Source of the DNA: Streptomyces sp. yr375
Lineage (GTDB): Bacteria; Actinomycetota; Actinomycetes; Streptomycetales; Streptomycetaceae
Assembly: GCF_900110755.1 (NCBI RefSeq)
Contig: NZ_FOFF01000057.1
Coordinates: 1-51,369, forward strand
Length of the DNA stretch: 51,369 nucleotides
Reading direction: 5' to 3'
Position numbers and translations under genes: made by a program. Below the pieces are notes generated by a model. It worked only from the letters and a program-made list of their open reading frames with translations, was not told the origin of the DNA and ran no database searches. Positions 15,856 to 25,056 of this stretch are shown piece after piece. Within the stretch, counting starts at the first letter, position 1; each line of letters starts with the position of its first letter.

Positions 15856-17808
15856 TCAGTGACTGTGCGCCGCACTCCCCGCCGGCTGCTTCACCGTGAG
15901 CGGCAGCAGCTTCTTGCCGGTCGGGCCGATCTGGATCTCGGTCTGCATGGCCGGGCACACCCCGCAGTCGAAGCAGGGCGTCCAGCGGCAGTCCTCGACC
16001 TCTGTCTCGTCGAGGGCGTCCTGCCAGTCCTCCCAGAGCCAGTCCTTGTCGAGGCCCGAGTCCAGGTGGTCCCAGGGCAGGACCTCCTCGTAGGTCTTCT
16101 CGCGGGTCGTGTACCAGTCGACGTCCACGCCGAACGCGGGCAGCGTCTTGTCGGCGCAGGTCATCCAGCGGTCGTAGGAGAAGTGCTCGCGCCAGCCGTC
16201 GAACCGGCCGCCGTCCTCGTAGACGGCCCGGATGACCGCGCCGATGCGGCGGTCGCCGCGCGACAGAAGGCCCTCGATGATGCCGGGCTTGCCGTCGTGG
16301 TAGCGGAAGCCGATCGAGCGGCCGTACTTCTTGTCGCCGCGGATCTTGTCCCGGAGCTTCGTGAGGCGCGCGTCCGTCTCCTCGGCGGAGAGCTGGGGCG
16401 CCCACTGGAACGGCGTGTGCGGCTTGGGCACGAACCCGCCGATCGACACCGTGCAGCGGATGTCGCCCTGGCCGGAGACCTCGCGGCCCTTCTGGATGAC
16501 GTTCATCGCCATGTCGGCGATCTGGAGGACGTCCTCGTCGGTCTCCGTCGGCAGCCCGCACATGAAGTACAGCTTCACCTGCCGCCAGCCGTTGCCGTAC
16601 GCGGTGGCTACGGTCCTGATCAGGTCCTCTTCGGAGACCATCTTGTTGATGACCTTGCGCATGCGCTCCGAGCCGCCCTCGGGCGCGAAGGTCAGACCGG
16701 AGCGGCGGCCGTTGCGCGTCAGCTCGTTCGCCAGGTCGACGTTGAAGGCGTCCACGCGGGTGGAGGGGAGGGACAGGCCGACCTTGTCCTCCGTGTAGCG
16801 GTCCGCGAGGCCCTTCGCGATCTCGCCGATCTCGGAGTGGTCGGCGCTCGACAGCGACAGCAGCCCGACCTCCTCGAAGCCGGTCGCCTTCAGGCCCTTC
16901 TCCACCATGTCGCCGATGCCCGTGATGGACCGCTCGCGCACCGGGCGCGTGATCATGCCCGCCTGGCAGAACCGGCAGCCGCGCGTGCAGCCGCGGAAGA
17001 TCTCGACCGACATCCGCTCGTGGACCGTCTCGGCGAGCGGGACCAGGGGCTGCTTCGGGTACGGCCACTCGTCCAGGTCCATGACCGTGTGCTTCGACAC
17101 CCGCCACGGCACGCCCGACTTGTTCGGTACGACCCGGGCGATCCGGCCGTCCGCCAGGTACTCGACGTCGTAGAACGCCGGGATGTACACCGCGCCCGTC
17201 TTCGCGAGGCGGAAGAGGACCTCCTCGCGGCCGCCGGGGCGGCCCTCCGCCTTCCACTCGCGGATGATCTTCGTCATGTCCAGCACGGCCTGTTCGCCGT
17301 CGCCGATGACCGCCGCGTCGATGAAGTCGGCGATCGGCTCGGGGTTGAACGCCGCATGGCCGCCCGCGAGGACGATCGGGTCGTCGACCGTGCGGTTCCT
17401 GGACTCCAGGGGGATCCCGGCGAGGTCCAGGGCGGTCAGCATGTTCGTGTAGCCCAGCTCCGTGGAGAAGGACAGGCCGAACACGTCGAAGGCCTTCACC
17501 GGGCGGTGCCCGTCGACCGTGAACTGCGGGACGGCGTGCTCCCGCATCAGCGCCTCCAGGTCCGGCCACACGCTGTACGTGCGCTCGGCGAGGACGCCCT
17601 CCTGCTCGTTCAGCACCTCGTACAGGATCATGACGCCCTGGTTGGGCAGCCCGACCTCGTACGCGTCCGGGTACATGAGCGCCCAGCGGACGTCGCAGGA
17701 CTCCCAGGGCTTGACCGTGGAGTTGAGCTCGCCGCCGACGTACTGGATCGGCTTCTGCACATGCGGGAGCAAGGCTTCGAGCTGCGGGAAGACCGATTCG
17801 ACAGACAT
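15856..17808 (-). CDS. TIGR03960-family radical SAM enzyme
   Basis: 650 residues. The radical SAM cluster motif is CTRGCRFC (Cys274, Cys278, Cys281). The N-terminal 200 residues resemble the B12-binding-like region of this family (VLAGGHAAFNPEP). A second Cys group sits near the C-terminus (CRWTPCFDCGVC) and may bind another cluster or metal. The reaction is unknown. The family co-occurs with DUF2344 and RNase E/G in many bacteria, suggesting a role in RNA or ribosome metabolism. Here the partner gene is present but separated from it by three unrelated genes. Confidence 0.88.
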   Translation of the reverse strand: MSVESVFPQLEALLPHVQKPIQYVGGELNSTVKPWESCDVRWALMYPDAYEVGLPNQGVMILYEVLNEQEGVLAERTYSVWPDLEALMREHAVPQFTVDGHRPVKAFDVFGLSFSTELGYTNMLTALDLAGIPLESRNRTVDDPIVLAGGHAAFNPEPIADFIDAAVIGDGEQAVLDMTKIIREWKAEGRPGGREEVLFRLAKTGAVYIPAFYDVEYLADGRIARVVPNKSGVPWRVSKHTVMDLDEWPYPKQPLVPLAETVHERMSVEIFRGCTRGCRFCQAGMITRPVRERSITGIGDMVEKGLKATGFEEVGLLSLSSADHSEIGEIAKGLADRYTEDKVGLSLPSTRVDAFNVDLANELTRNGRRSGLTFAPEGGSERMRKVINKMVSEEDLIRTVATAYGNGWRQVKLYFMCGLPTETDEDVLQIADMAMNVIQKGREVSGQGDIRCTVSIGGFVPKPHTPFQWAPQLSAEETDARLTKLRDKIRGDKKYGRSIGFRYHDGKPGIIEGLLSRGDRRIGAVIRAVYEDGGRFDGWREHFSYDRWMTCADKTLPAFGVDVDWYTTREKTYEEVLPWDHLDSGLDKDWLWEDWQDALDETEVEDCRWTPCFDCGVCPAMQTEIQIGPTGKKLLPLTVKQPAGSAAHSH

Positions 17809-17930
17809 CGCGGCGTTACCTTCGTGAGCTGACAGGGGTGGCCATCTAGCCTAACCCGCCGACAGACCCTCCCCGGCCCACGAAAAATCGGCGCGAACGG
17901 CCCAGAACCTCGGCCCCGCAGCCCTCCCCC

Positions 17931-19475
17931 TCACACCTCCATCGCCCCCCGCGTCGTCTTCCACTGCGCCGGCAGCTCCGTCTCGACGGCCGTCGCCCGC
18001 TGCTCCTCGCGCCCGTACAGCACGCCGTACGTGAACGCGCTCTCCCCGGCCGCGTGTGCCACGGCCGACAGTTCGCGCAGGGTGACGCGGGCCATGAGAC
18101 TGTCCTGGTGCTCGCCGAGGAGGCTCTGGAGCGACTTCATGGACTTGGTCAGGGCCTTGGCGGGGCCGCCGAGCGCCGGGTTGGCGGTCTCGGCGGCGTA
18201 CCGGGTCCGCTTGGCCTTCTTGCGGGCCTCGTGCAGGGCGAGGTCGCGGTCGGTGCCGGGCGGCTGCCCCATGGCCTCCTCGACCAGCGCGGACACCTTC
18301 GCGAAGTCCTTGCGTACGGCCTTGGCGAGCACCTTCTCCGGGTCGCCCCCGGCCGCCTTCAGCAACGGCGGGCCGGCGACCAGGGCGTCCAGGGTGTCGA
18401 GCAGGGTCAGATAGCGCTGGGAGTCCAGGGCGCCGAGCAGCCGGCGGCGCGAGCCGTGATGCTGCGCCTTCGCCCAGCTCTGCAACCGTTCACGGACCGG
18501 TCCCGAGACCAGGGGGTGGGGCAGGTCGTCCAGACCGGCCGCCAGCCGCTCGCTGAGCACCTCCTGATCGCGGCCCACACCCAGCTCACCCGCGAGCCAC
18601 TTCAGCTCGACGGCGATCGGGTCGGTGACGGTCCGGTCGAGTACCTTGCCGAAGGAACGGAACGTGCTGCGCAGCCTGCGCGTCGCGACACGCATGTCGT
18701 GCACGGACTCCTCGGCCTCCAGCCGGACCGCCGGATCAAGCTCCACGATCGCGTCCCGCTGCACCCGGACATACGCCAGCACATGATCGCCGGCGGTGCC
18801 GCCTTCACCGACGAAAGGTTTCTCCCCCTCCCCCTGCCCTGCCCCCTTCGCCTTGGACCCCTTCTTGGGCTTCTTCCTGGACGCCGTCTCCGTCAGCGCC
18901 CGCGCCAGCTTCGACGACGACTTCGACGGCCGTACGCCCGCCTTGCGCAACCGCTTCTCCACCTTGTCGAGGAGGGCCGGGTCGCCGCCGTCGGCGAGCT
19001 CCACCTCGATCTCGGTCCACTGGGCGCTGCCCGTACCGCCGAACAGCCGGTCCGCCCGTACGGCGTCCACGCTGGCCTCGGCGAGCAGTCGGCCCTCGAC
19101 GTCGACGAGGTCCCGGACGTCCCGGCTGGAGCGCAACCGCACCACCGGCACCAACTGCCCCTCGCGCACCCGGGCCCGGACCAGCCCGGCGAGTTCCTCG
19201 GGCACCGTGTCGGAGAGCGGGGCGTGCACCTCGTCCCGGACGCCCGGGCTGACCGGCAGTTTCAGATGCCAGCCGGCGTCGGACCCGCCGGTACGGCGGC
19301 GCAGCGTGATCGAGGCCGCGGCCAGGCGGAGGTCGGAGGTGTCGTAGTAGGTCGCGTCCAACTCGGCGACGCCCTTGTCCAGGACGGACACCACCCCGGC
19401 GACGCCGGTGAGGTCGGGCAGCCCACTGTCGTCGGATTCGTACTTGCGTTCGATCTCGCGTTTCGTCTCCGCCAT
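17931..19475 (-). CDS. CYTH and CHAD domain protein
   Basis: 514 residues. The N-terminal CYTH domain (to about residue 200) begins MAETKREIERKYE with the ExExK-type triphosphate/metal motif EIERK (7-11). A Lys-rich linker (KKPKKGSKAKG) leads to a CHAD domain with VHDMRVATRRLRSTFR and later HEARKKAKRTRYAAE, conserved His/Arg/Lys expected to bind polyphosphate. CYTH enzymes hydrolyse triphosphates and CHAD domains bind inorganic polyphosphate granules. Predicted polyphosphate-associated triphosphatase, cytosolic. It lies 93 bp downstream of rodA on the same strand. Confidence 0.88.
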   Translation of the reverse strand: MAETKREIERKYESDDSGLPDLTGVAGVVSVLDKGVAELDATYYDTSDLRLAAASITLRRRTGGSDAGWHLKLPVSPGVRDEVHAPLSDTVPEELAGLVRARVREGQLVPVVRLRSSRDVRDLVDVEGRLLAEASVDAVRADRLFGGTGSAQWTEIEVELADGGDPALLDKVEKRLRKAGVRPSKSSSKLARALTETASRKKPKKGSKAKGAGQGEGEKPFVGEGGTAGDHVLAYVRVQRDAIVELDPAVRLEAEESVHDMRVATRRLRSTFRSFGKVLDRTVTDPIAVELKWLAGELGVGRDQEVLSERLAAGLDDLPHPLVSGPVRERLQSWAKAQHHGSRRRLLGALDSQRYLTLLDTLDALVAGPPLLKAAGGDPEKVLAKAVRKDFAKVSALVEEAMGQPPGTDRDLALHEARKKAKRTRYAAETANPALGGPAKALTKSMKSLQSLLGEHQDSLMARVTLRELSAVAHAAGESAFTYGVLYGREEQRATAVETELPAQWKTTRGAMEV

Positions 19476-19568
19476 GAAACGAATCTAGTCCCAGTCGGGC
19501 CCGAGCGGCAGAGCGCACGGAACCCGAACCACGGCTGAACTCCGGGAAACCGCAGGGTGTCCGGGCCC

Positions 19569-20768
19569 TTACGCCGACATGGGTCTCTGCACCCGGATGG
19601 ACTGCAGCAGCCCCACCGCCACCCACACCGAGAACATCGACGTGCCGCCGTACGAGACGAAGGGCAGTGGCAGGCCGGTCACCGGCATGATGCCGAGCGT
19701 CATCCCGATGTTCTCGAAGGACTGGAAGGCGAACCAGGCCACGATGCCGGCGGCGACGATCGTGCCGTACAGCTCGGTCGTCTCCCGGGCGATGCGGCAG
19801 GCGCGCCACAGGACCACGCCGAGCAGGACGATGATCAGGCCCGCGCCCAGGAAGCCCAGCTCCTCGCCCGCGACGGTGAAGACGAAGTCCGTCTGCTGTT
19901 CGGGGACGAACTGCCCGGTCGTCTGCGAACCGTGGAAGAGCCCGGCTCCCGCTAGGCCGCCGGAGCCGATGGCGATGCGCGCCTGGTTGGTGTTGTAGCC
20001 GACGCCGGCCGGGTCGAGGCTGGGGTTGGCGAAGGCGGCGAAGCGGGCGATCTGGTACTCGTCCAGGATGTGCAGTTGCCAGACGGCGACCGCGCCGGCC
20101 GCGCCCGCGCCGAGCAGCCCGAAGACCCAGCGGTTGGACGCGCCGGAGGCCAGCAGCACGCCCAGCACGATCATCACCATCACCATGACCGACCCGAGGT
20201 CGGGCATCAGCATGACGATCAGCATGGGGATGGCCGCGAGACCCAGTGACTGGATCACCGTGCGCTGGTCGGGGTAGAGCTTGTCGCCCGCGTCGACCCG
20301 GGCCGCCAGCAGCATCGCCATGCCCAGGATGATCGTGATCTTCACGAACTCGGAGGGCTGGAGCGAGAAGCCGCCGCCGAGCACGATCCAGGAGTGCGCG
20401 CCGTTGACCGTCGAGCCCAGCGGCGTCAGCACCGCCAGGATCCCCATCAGCGAGAGGCCGTACAGGACCGGTACCGCGTTGCGCAGGGTGCGGTGGCCGA
20501 GCCAGACCGTGGCGATCATCAGGGCGAGCCCGATGCCCGTGTTCATGAGGTGCCGGATGAGGAAGTAGTACGGGTCGCCCTGGTTGATCTCGGTGCGGTT
20601 GCGGGTGGCCGAGAAGACCAGGAGCGAGCCGATCAGCGACAGGGCGATCGACGACAGCAGTATCGGCCAGTCCAGCCGCCGGGCCAGCGAGTCACGGGCG
20701 AAGACGCGCGTCCAGCCGGCCCGCTCGGGCCCGTATCCGGAGACGGAGAAGCTGTTCACGCCGGTCAT
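19569..20768 (-). CDS. rodA: SEDS peptidoglycan polymerase RodA (Sfr)
   Basis: 399 residues from the ATG at 20768, which overlaps the pbp2 stop by ATGA and has GGAGG 8 bases upstream; an alternative ATG at 20822 would add 18 low-complexity residues. About ten transmembrane segments. SEDS signatures are seen in FSLQPSEFVKITIIL, the loop with FPEQQTDFVF-like text (VPEQQTDFVFTVAGEELGF) and FVSYGGTSMFS near the end. It polymerises lipid II glycan strands with its cognate class B PBP, encoded directly upstream. In Streptomyces this gene (called sfr) works with MreBCD in spore-wall synthesis. Confidence 0.93.
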   Translation of the reverse strand: MTGVNSFSVSGYGPERAGWTRVFARDSLARRLDWPILLSSIALSLIGSLLVFSATRNRTEINQGDPYYFLIRHLMNTGIGLALMIATVWLGHRTLRNAVPVLYGLSLMGILAVLTPLGSTVNGAHSWIVLGGGFSLQPSEFVKITIILGMAMLLAARVDAGDKLYPDQRTVIQSLGLAAIPMLIVMLMPDLGSVMVMVMIVLGVLLASGASNRWVFGLLGAGAAGAVAVWQLHILDEYQIARFAAFANPSLDPAGVGYNTNQARIAIGSGGLAGAGLFHGSQTTGQFVPEQQTDFVFTVAGEELGFLGAGLIIVLLGVVLWRACRIARETTELYGTIVAAGIVAWFAFQSFENIGMTLGIMPVTGLPLPFVSYGGTSMFSVWVAVGLLQSIRVQRPMSA

Positions 20769-23059
20769 GTGCACATCCTCCGGCTTCCCCTGCTTCCCTG
20801 ACTGCCCCTGCTTCCCTGGCATTTCTGGCTTCCCCGCCTGCGCCGTCGCCTGCGGGTGTCACGGTTGGTGCCGGTGTCCTGCGGGACGGTCGCCCCCGGC
20901 TGCGTCTCGCCCGGCTTGGGCGCGCCCTCCTGGGCGACGCGCTGCTCCTTCCCCGGGTCCTTGGAGATCTTCGGGGACTTGATCGTGCCGTCCGCCTGGA
21001 CCTTCGGCAGGGTGGTCTGCGGGGTGGGCAGCAGGGCGTTCTTCTTGTTGATCTTGCCGTCGTCGGAGACGCCGTACATCGCGTTGTAGATGTGCCGCAC
21101 GGCCTCACCGGAGGCGCCCGAACCCGTACCGGCCTGGGCGATCGTCATGACGATCGTGTAGTCCTTGCTGTACGTGGCGAGCCAGGACGTCGTCTGCTTG
21201 CCGTAGACCTCCGCGGTACCCGTCTTGGCGTGCAGCGGGATCTTGTCCTGCGGCCAGCCGCCGAACTTCCACGCGGCCGTACCCCGGGTGACCACGCCCT
21301 CCAGGGCTGCGTCCATGCCCTTGATCGTGGCCTGGTCGACCGGCAGCCTGCGCTGGACGTGGGGCTTGATCTCCTGGACGGTCTTCCCGTCGGCGCTGAC
21401 GATCGCCTTGCCGATGGTCGGGGTGTACATGGTGCCGCCGTTGGCGAGCGCCCCGTAGATCACGGCCTCCTGGATCGGGGTGACGAGCGTGTCACCCTGC
21501 CCGATGGAGTAGTTGATCGAGTCGCCCTCGCGCATCTTGTTGCCCTCGAGGCAGTTCTCGTACGCGATCATCTCGACGTACGTGCCGCCCTTCTTGCCGT
21601 ACTTGCACCAGGCGTCCTTGTTGGCCTTCCAGTAGGACTCCTTCCACTGGCGGTCCGGGACGCGGCCGGTGACCTCGTTCGGCAGGTCGATGCCGGTCTC
21701 CTTGCCGAGGCCGAACTGGTGCGCGGCCTTGTAGAAGTAGTCCTTGGGCTCACCCTTCTTCGGGTTGATGCCGCCGTCCCGCTTCCACTCCCGGTCCGCG
21801 AGACCGTAGAAGACGGTGTCGCAGGAGACCTCCAGAGCGCGGCCGAGGGAGATGGGGCCGAAGCTCTCCCCCTCGAAGTTCTTGAAGACCTGGCCGCCCA
21901 CCGAGTACGAACTCGTGCACGGGTAGCCGCCGTCCCACTCGTAGCCGGCCTCGACCGCGGCGGCCGTGGAGACCACCTTGAACGTCGAACCGGGCGCGGA
22001 CTGACCCTGTATGGCCCTGTTGAGCAGCGGGTAGTCCGAGTTCTTCCCGGTGAGCTTCTTGTAGTCCTTGGCGGAGATGCCGCCGACCCAGACATTGGGG
22101 TCGTAGGCCGGGGCGGACGCCATGGCGACGACCCGGCCGGTCCTGGCCTCCATCACCACGACCGCCCCGGAGTCGGCCTTGTAGTTCTCGCCGGTGATCT
22201 TGTCGAACTGGGTGCGGGCGATCTTCATCGCGTTGTTCAGCTCGTACTCGGCGACCCGCTGGACGCGGGCGTCGATGCTGGTGACGAGGTTGGCGCCGGG
22301 CTGCGCCGCGTCCGCCTCGGCCTGGCCGATGACGCGGCCGAGGTTGTCGACCTCGTAGCGGGTGACGCCCGCCTTGCCGCGCAGCTCCTTGTCGTACTGG
22401 CGCTCCAGACCGGAGCGGCCGACCTGGTCGGAGCGCAGGTAGGGCGAGTCACTGTCCTGGGCCTTGGTGATCTCCTCGTCGGTGACCGGGGAGAGATAGC
22501 CGAGGACCTGGGCGGTGTTGGCGTTGCCCGGGGCCGCGTAACGCCGCACGGCCTCGGGCTCGGCGGTGATGCCGGGGAAGTCCTCGGCGCGCTCGCGGAT
22601 CTGCAGGGCCTGCTTGGCGGTGGCCTCGTCGGTGATGGGGATCGGCTGGTACGGCGAGCCGTTCCAACAGGGCTGGGGCGTCTGCGCGTCGCACAGGCGC
22701 ACCTTCAGCGCGACCTCCGCGGGCTTCATGCCGAGGACGGCCGCGAGCTTGGCCAGGACGGCCTTGCCGTCGTCCGGCTGCTTCAGCAGGTCGGTCCGGG
22801 AGGCGGAGACCACGAGCCGTGTCTCGTTGTCGGCGAGGGGCACTCCGCGCGCGTCCAGGATCGAACCGCGCACGGCGGGTTCGACGACCTGTTGGACGTG
22901 GTTGCCGGAGGCCTCCTTGGCGTACGCCGCGCCCTCCCGGATCTGGAGGTACCACAGCCGGCCGCCGAGGGTGCCGAGCAGGGAGAGGACGAGGATCTGG
23001 ATCACGACGAGCCGGATCTGCACCCGTGGTGTCCGGCCGGTCTCGGGAATGTTGGTCAC
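20765..23059 (-). CDS. Class B penicillin-binding protein 2 (PBP2)
   Basis: Start taken at the GTG at 23059 (TNIPETGRTPRVQIR) because GGAGG sits 8 bases upstream and the membrane anchor follows; an ATG at 23146 would add 29 unconvincing residues. 764 residues: one transmembrane helix (QIRLVVIQILVLSLLG), a pedestal/dimer domain, then the transpeptidase with active-site SAPGSTFK, SINYSIGQGD (SxN) and HAKTGTAE (KTG). It cross-links peptidoglycan with RodA. The last about 35 residues are odd: an Arg run followed by a Gln/Gly/Ser/Arg repeat (GSQ, GSR), encoded by a degenerate 9-bp repeat just before rodA. The gap to mreD is 166 bp. Confidence 0.92.
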   Translation of the reverse strand: MTNIPETGRTPRVQIRLVVIQILVLSLLGTLGGRLWYLQIREGAAYAKEASGNHVQQVVEPAVRGSILDARGVPLADNETRLVVSASRTDLLKQPDDGKAVLAKLAAVLGMKPAEVALKVRLCDAQTPQPCWNGSPYQPIPITDEATAKQALQIRERAEDFPGITAEPEAVRRYAAPGNANTAQVLGYLSPVTDEEITKAQDSDSPYLRSDQVGRSGLERQYDKELRGKAGVTRYEVDNLGRVIGQAEADAAQPGANLVTSIDARVQRVAEYELNNAMKIARTQFDKITGENYKADSGAVVVMEARTGRVVAMASAPAYDPNVWVGGISAKDYKKLTGKNSDYPLLNRAIQGQSAPGSTFKVVSTAAAVEAGYEWDGGYPCTSSYSVGGQVFKNFEGESFGPISLGRALEVSCDTVFYGLADREWKRDGGINPKKGEPKDYFYKAAHQFGLGKETGIDLPNEVTGRVPDRQWKESYWKANKDAWCKYGKKGGTYVEMIAYENCLEGNKMREGDSINYSIGQGDTLVTPIQEAVIYGALANGGTMYTPTIGKAIVSADGKTVQEIKPHVQRRLPVDQATIKGMDAALEGVVTRGTAAWKFGGWPQDKIPLHAKTGTAEVYGKQTTSWLATYSKDYTIVMTIAQAGTGSGASGEAVRHIYNAMYGVSDDGKINKKNALLPTPQTTLPKVQADGTIKSPKISKDPGKEQRVAQEGAPKPGETQPGATVPQDTGTNRDTRRRRRRRGSQKCQGSRGSQGSRGSRRMCT

Positions 23060-23225
23060 TGCGGCTGCCTCCCCCTCTCCGTGCGCGGCCGTGCGTGCGC
23101 GGACTGATGTGCGCGAACATGTGTGCGGCTGTGGGTCCGTACGCATGATGAACGACCGGCCTGTGCGCCCGCGTTCCGCCGGAACTTCCCCGTTCGAGTG
23201 AACCTTGCAGAGAACTCGTCGGCGC

Positions 23226-23897
23226 TCACAGCCGCTTGACCCCCTTGATGCGGCCCGCCCGGGTCGCCCGCGACTTGGCCGCCTTCAGCTTCAGGCCGCC
23301 GCGCTGCCCGCCGATCCGCAGGCCCGTCCCGGAGGAGAGCCAGCCGGCCGAGATGTCGGTGCCCTTCCCGGCGGAATTGGTCTCCGCGAGCGGGTCGTTG
23401 TCGGCGCGCCGCGCCAGGAACATGACCGCGGGCACCACGAACGGGGCGAGCAGCAAGTCGTACAGAGCGGCCGTGAACAGCAGCCCGGTGAGACCGACAT
23501 GGCGGGCGGCGGTGTCGCCGACGAGGGCGCCCACGCCCGCGTACAGCAGGGTGGAGCCGAGCGCCGCGCCGACCACCACGACCATCGGACCGGTCGCCGA
23601 CTTGATCTGCCCGCTCTCGGGCTTGACCAGCCCGGCGAGATAGCCGATCACGCACAGCACGAGGGCGTAGCGCCCGGCGGCGTGGTCGGCGGGCGGGGCG
23701 AGGTCGGCCAGCAGACCTGCGCCGAAGCCGATGAGAGCGCCGCCGACATGGCCGTAGATCATGGCGAGGCCGAGGACGGTGAGCAGGAGGAGGTCGGGGA
23801 CGGCGCCGGGGAGGTGGAGGCGGGCGAGGACGCTCACCTGGATCACCAGGGCGACCACGATCAGCGGGACGGTGAGCAGGATCCGGTTGACGCGCAT
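23226..23897 (-). CDS. mreD: Rod-shape protein MreD
   Basis: 223 residues, starting MRVNRILLTVPLIVVALVIQ, with about five or six hydrophobic helices (LLLLTVLGLAMIYG, ALVLCVIGYLAG, LLFTAALYDLLLAPFV) as in MreD. The C-terminal 45 residues are soluble and Lys/Arg-rich, longer than in E. coli. It connects the periplasmic MreC with the membrane elongation complex. It follows mreC by 15 bp on the same strand and so is cotranscribed. Confidence 0.9.
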   Translation of the reverse strand: MRVNRILLTVPLIVVALVIQVSVLARLHLPGAVPDLLLLTVLGLAMIYGHVGGALIGFGAGLLADLAPPADHAAGRYALVLCVIGYLAGLVKPESGQIKSATGPMVVVVGAALGSTLLYAGVGALVGDTAARHVGLTGLLFTAALYDLLLAPFVVPAVMFLARRADNDPLAETNSAGKGTDISAGWLSSGTGLRIGGQRGGLKLKAAKSRATRAGRIKGVKRL

Positions 23898-23912
23898 GGG
23901 GGTTGTCAGCTC

Positions 23913-24851
23913 CTACTGCTGCTGGCCGTCTACGGGTGCGTTCGCGTTCGGCGTGACCGTGACGGTCACCGTCGGCGTGGGGACCGGTTTGGGCTTCGAG
24001 GGGAGCACGGTGTCGCGCGGATCCTTCGTCGGGGCCTGGACGACGACGCCGACGATGTCGAGCTTGGTGAAGCTGACGTACGGCGTGACGTACAGGGTGC
24101 GGGTGAGGTCGCCGCCGGAGGGGTCGACGCGGGAGACCACGCCGACCGGCACACCCGGCACGAAGGGCTTGTCGGCCTGCGAGCCGAAGGTGACCAGCCG
24201 GTCGCCCTTCTTCACGTCGGCCTTGCCGTTGAGGAGTTCGACGCGCAGCGGCAGGTCGCCCTGTCCGGAGGCGAAGCCGAGCTCGTCGGACGCCTCCATG
24301 CGGGTGCCGACGGTGAAGTCGGGGTCGCTGGCCAGCAGCACGGTCGACGTGTCGGGCCCGACGGTGGTGACGCGGCCGACCAGCCCGTCCCCGTTCAGGA
24401 CGGTCATGTCGCGGCGGACTCCGTCGTTCGCGCCGACGTCGATGGTGATGGTCCAGGAGAAGCCCTGGGCCGCTCCTATCGCGATGACCTGCGCGCCCTT
24501 GATGCCGTACTGGCCCGCGCCGGCGATCTTCAGCATCTTGTCGAGCTGCGCGAGGCGGCTGCGGTTGCGGTCGTCGCTGCCGAGCTTCGCCTTGAGGGCC
24601 GCGTTCTCCTTCTCCAGCCCGGCGAGCCGGTCATGGCGGGTGCCGGAGTCACGGACGGCGGAGACGGCGTTGCCGACGGGGTCCACCGCCGACGCGACAC
24701 CGTCCTCGATCGGACCGAAGGCCGCGGCCGCGGCCCGCCGGGCGCCGTCGACCGGGGAGTCCTCCCCGCCGCGGATGTCCACCGTGATCAGCGCGAACGC
24801 GACGGCGATCAGCAGCACCAGGAGCAGCCGGCTCTCTCGTGTGTCCCTCAC
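23913..24851 (-). CDS. mreC: Rod-shape protein MreC
   Basis: 312 residues: an N-terminal transmembrane helix (LLLVLLIAVAFALITVDI), a coiled coil around residues 75-100 (RLAGLEKENAALKAKL), then the double beta-barrel domain with conserved VGRVTTVGPDTSTVLL and DKPFVPGVPVGVVSRV. The C-terminus is a Pro/Thr/Val stretch (PVPTPTVTVTVTP) likely exposed in the wall. MreC organises PBP2 and RodA outside the membrane. A 205-bp gap containing a 13-bp triplicate repeat separates it from mreB. Confidence 0.92.
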   Translation of the reverse strand: MRDTRESRLLLVLLIAVAFALITVDIRGGEDSPVDGARRAAAAAFGPIEDGVASAVDPVGNAVSAVRDSGTRHDRLAGLEKENAALKAKLGSDDRNRSRLAQLDKMLKIAGAGQYGIKGAQVIAIGAAQGFSWTITIDVGANDGVRRDMTVLNGDGLVGRVTTVGPDTSTVLLASDPDFTVGTRMEASDELGFASGQGDLPLRVELLNGKADVKKGDRLVTFGSQADKPFVPGVPVGVVSRVDPSGGDLTRTLYVTPYVSFTKLDIVGVVVQAPTKDPRDTVLPSKPKPVPTPTVTVTVTPNANAPVDGQQQ

Positions 24852-24899
24852 GTGCGGCGGCCGTGCCCTTCCTCGAGAGAAAACAGATCAGGAATCAGA

Positions 24900-24938
24900 A
24901 AGCGGGATCGGTAAGCAGGATGGGGAAGCGGGATCGGG
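24900..24938. repeat. Three tandem 13-bp repeats between mreB and mreC
   Basis: aagcgggatcggt (24900-24912), aagcaggatgggg (24913-24925) and aagcgggatcggg (24926-24938) are contiguous. They lie in the leader of mreC, 49 bp before its start codon. Confidence 0.8.
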
Positions 24939-25003
24939 AAATCCGGTAGCCCCGGGCCAGGATGACCAAGGGCGCTTTGTGGGAGCTTATGCCGAGATAT
25001 CAA

Positions 25004-25046
25004 CGATCCGCCGCACGAGAGGAGATCATCCCGTACGGCGGAATCG
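25004..25046 (-). terminator. Possible hairpin terminator/attenuator after mreB
   Basis: cgatccgccg (25004-25013) pairs with cggcgg-a-atcg (25036-25046), one bulge, loop of 22 bases. It lies 11 bp after the mreB stop. This would make part of the mreB mRNA monocistronic while leaving read-through to mreC. Confidence 0.45.
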
Positions 25047-25056
25047 AAGCGTTACG

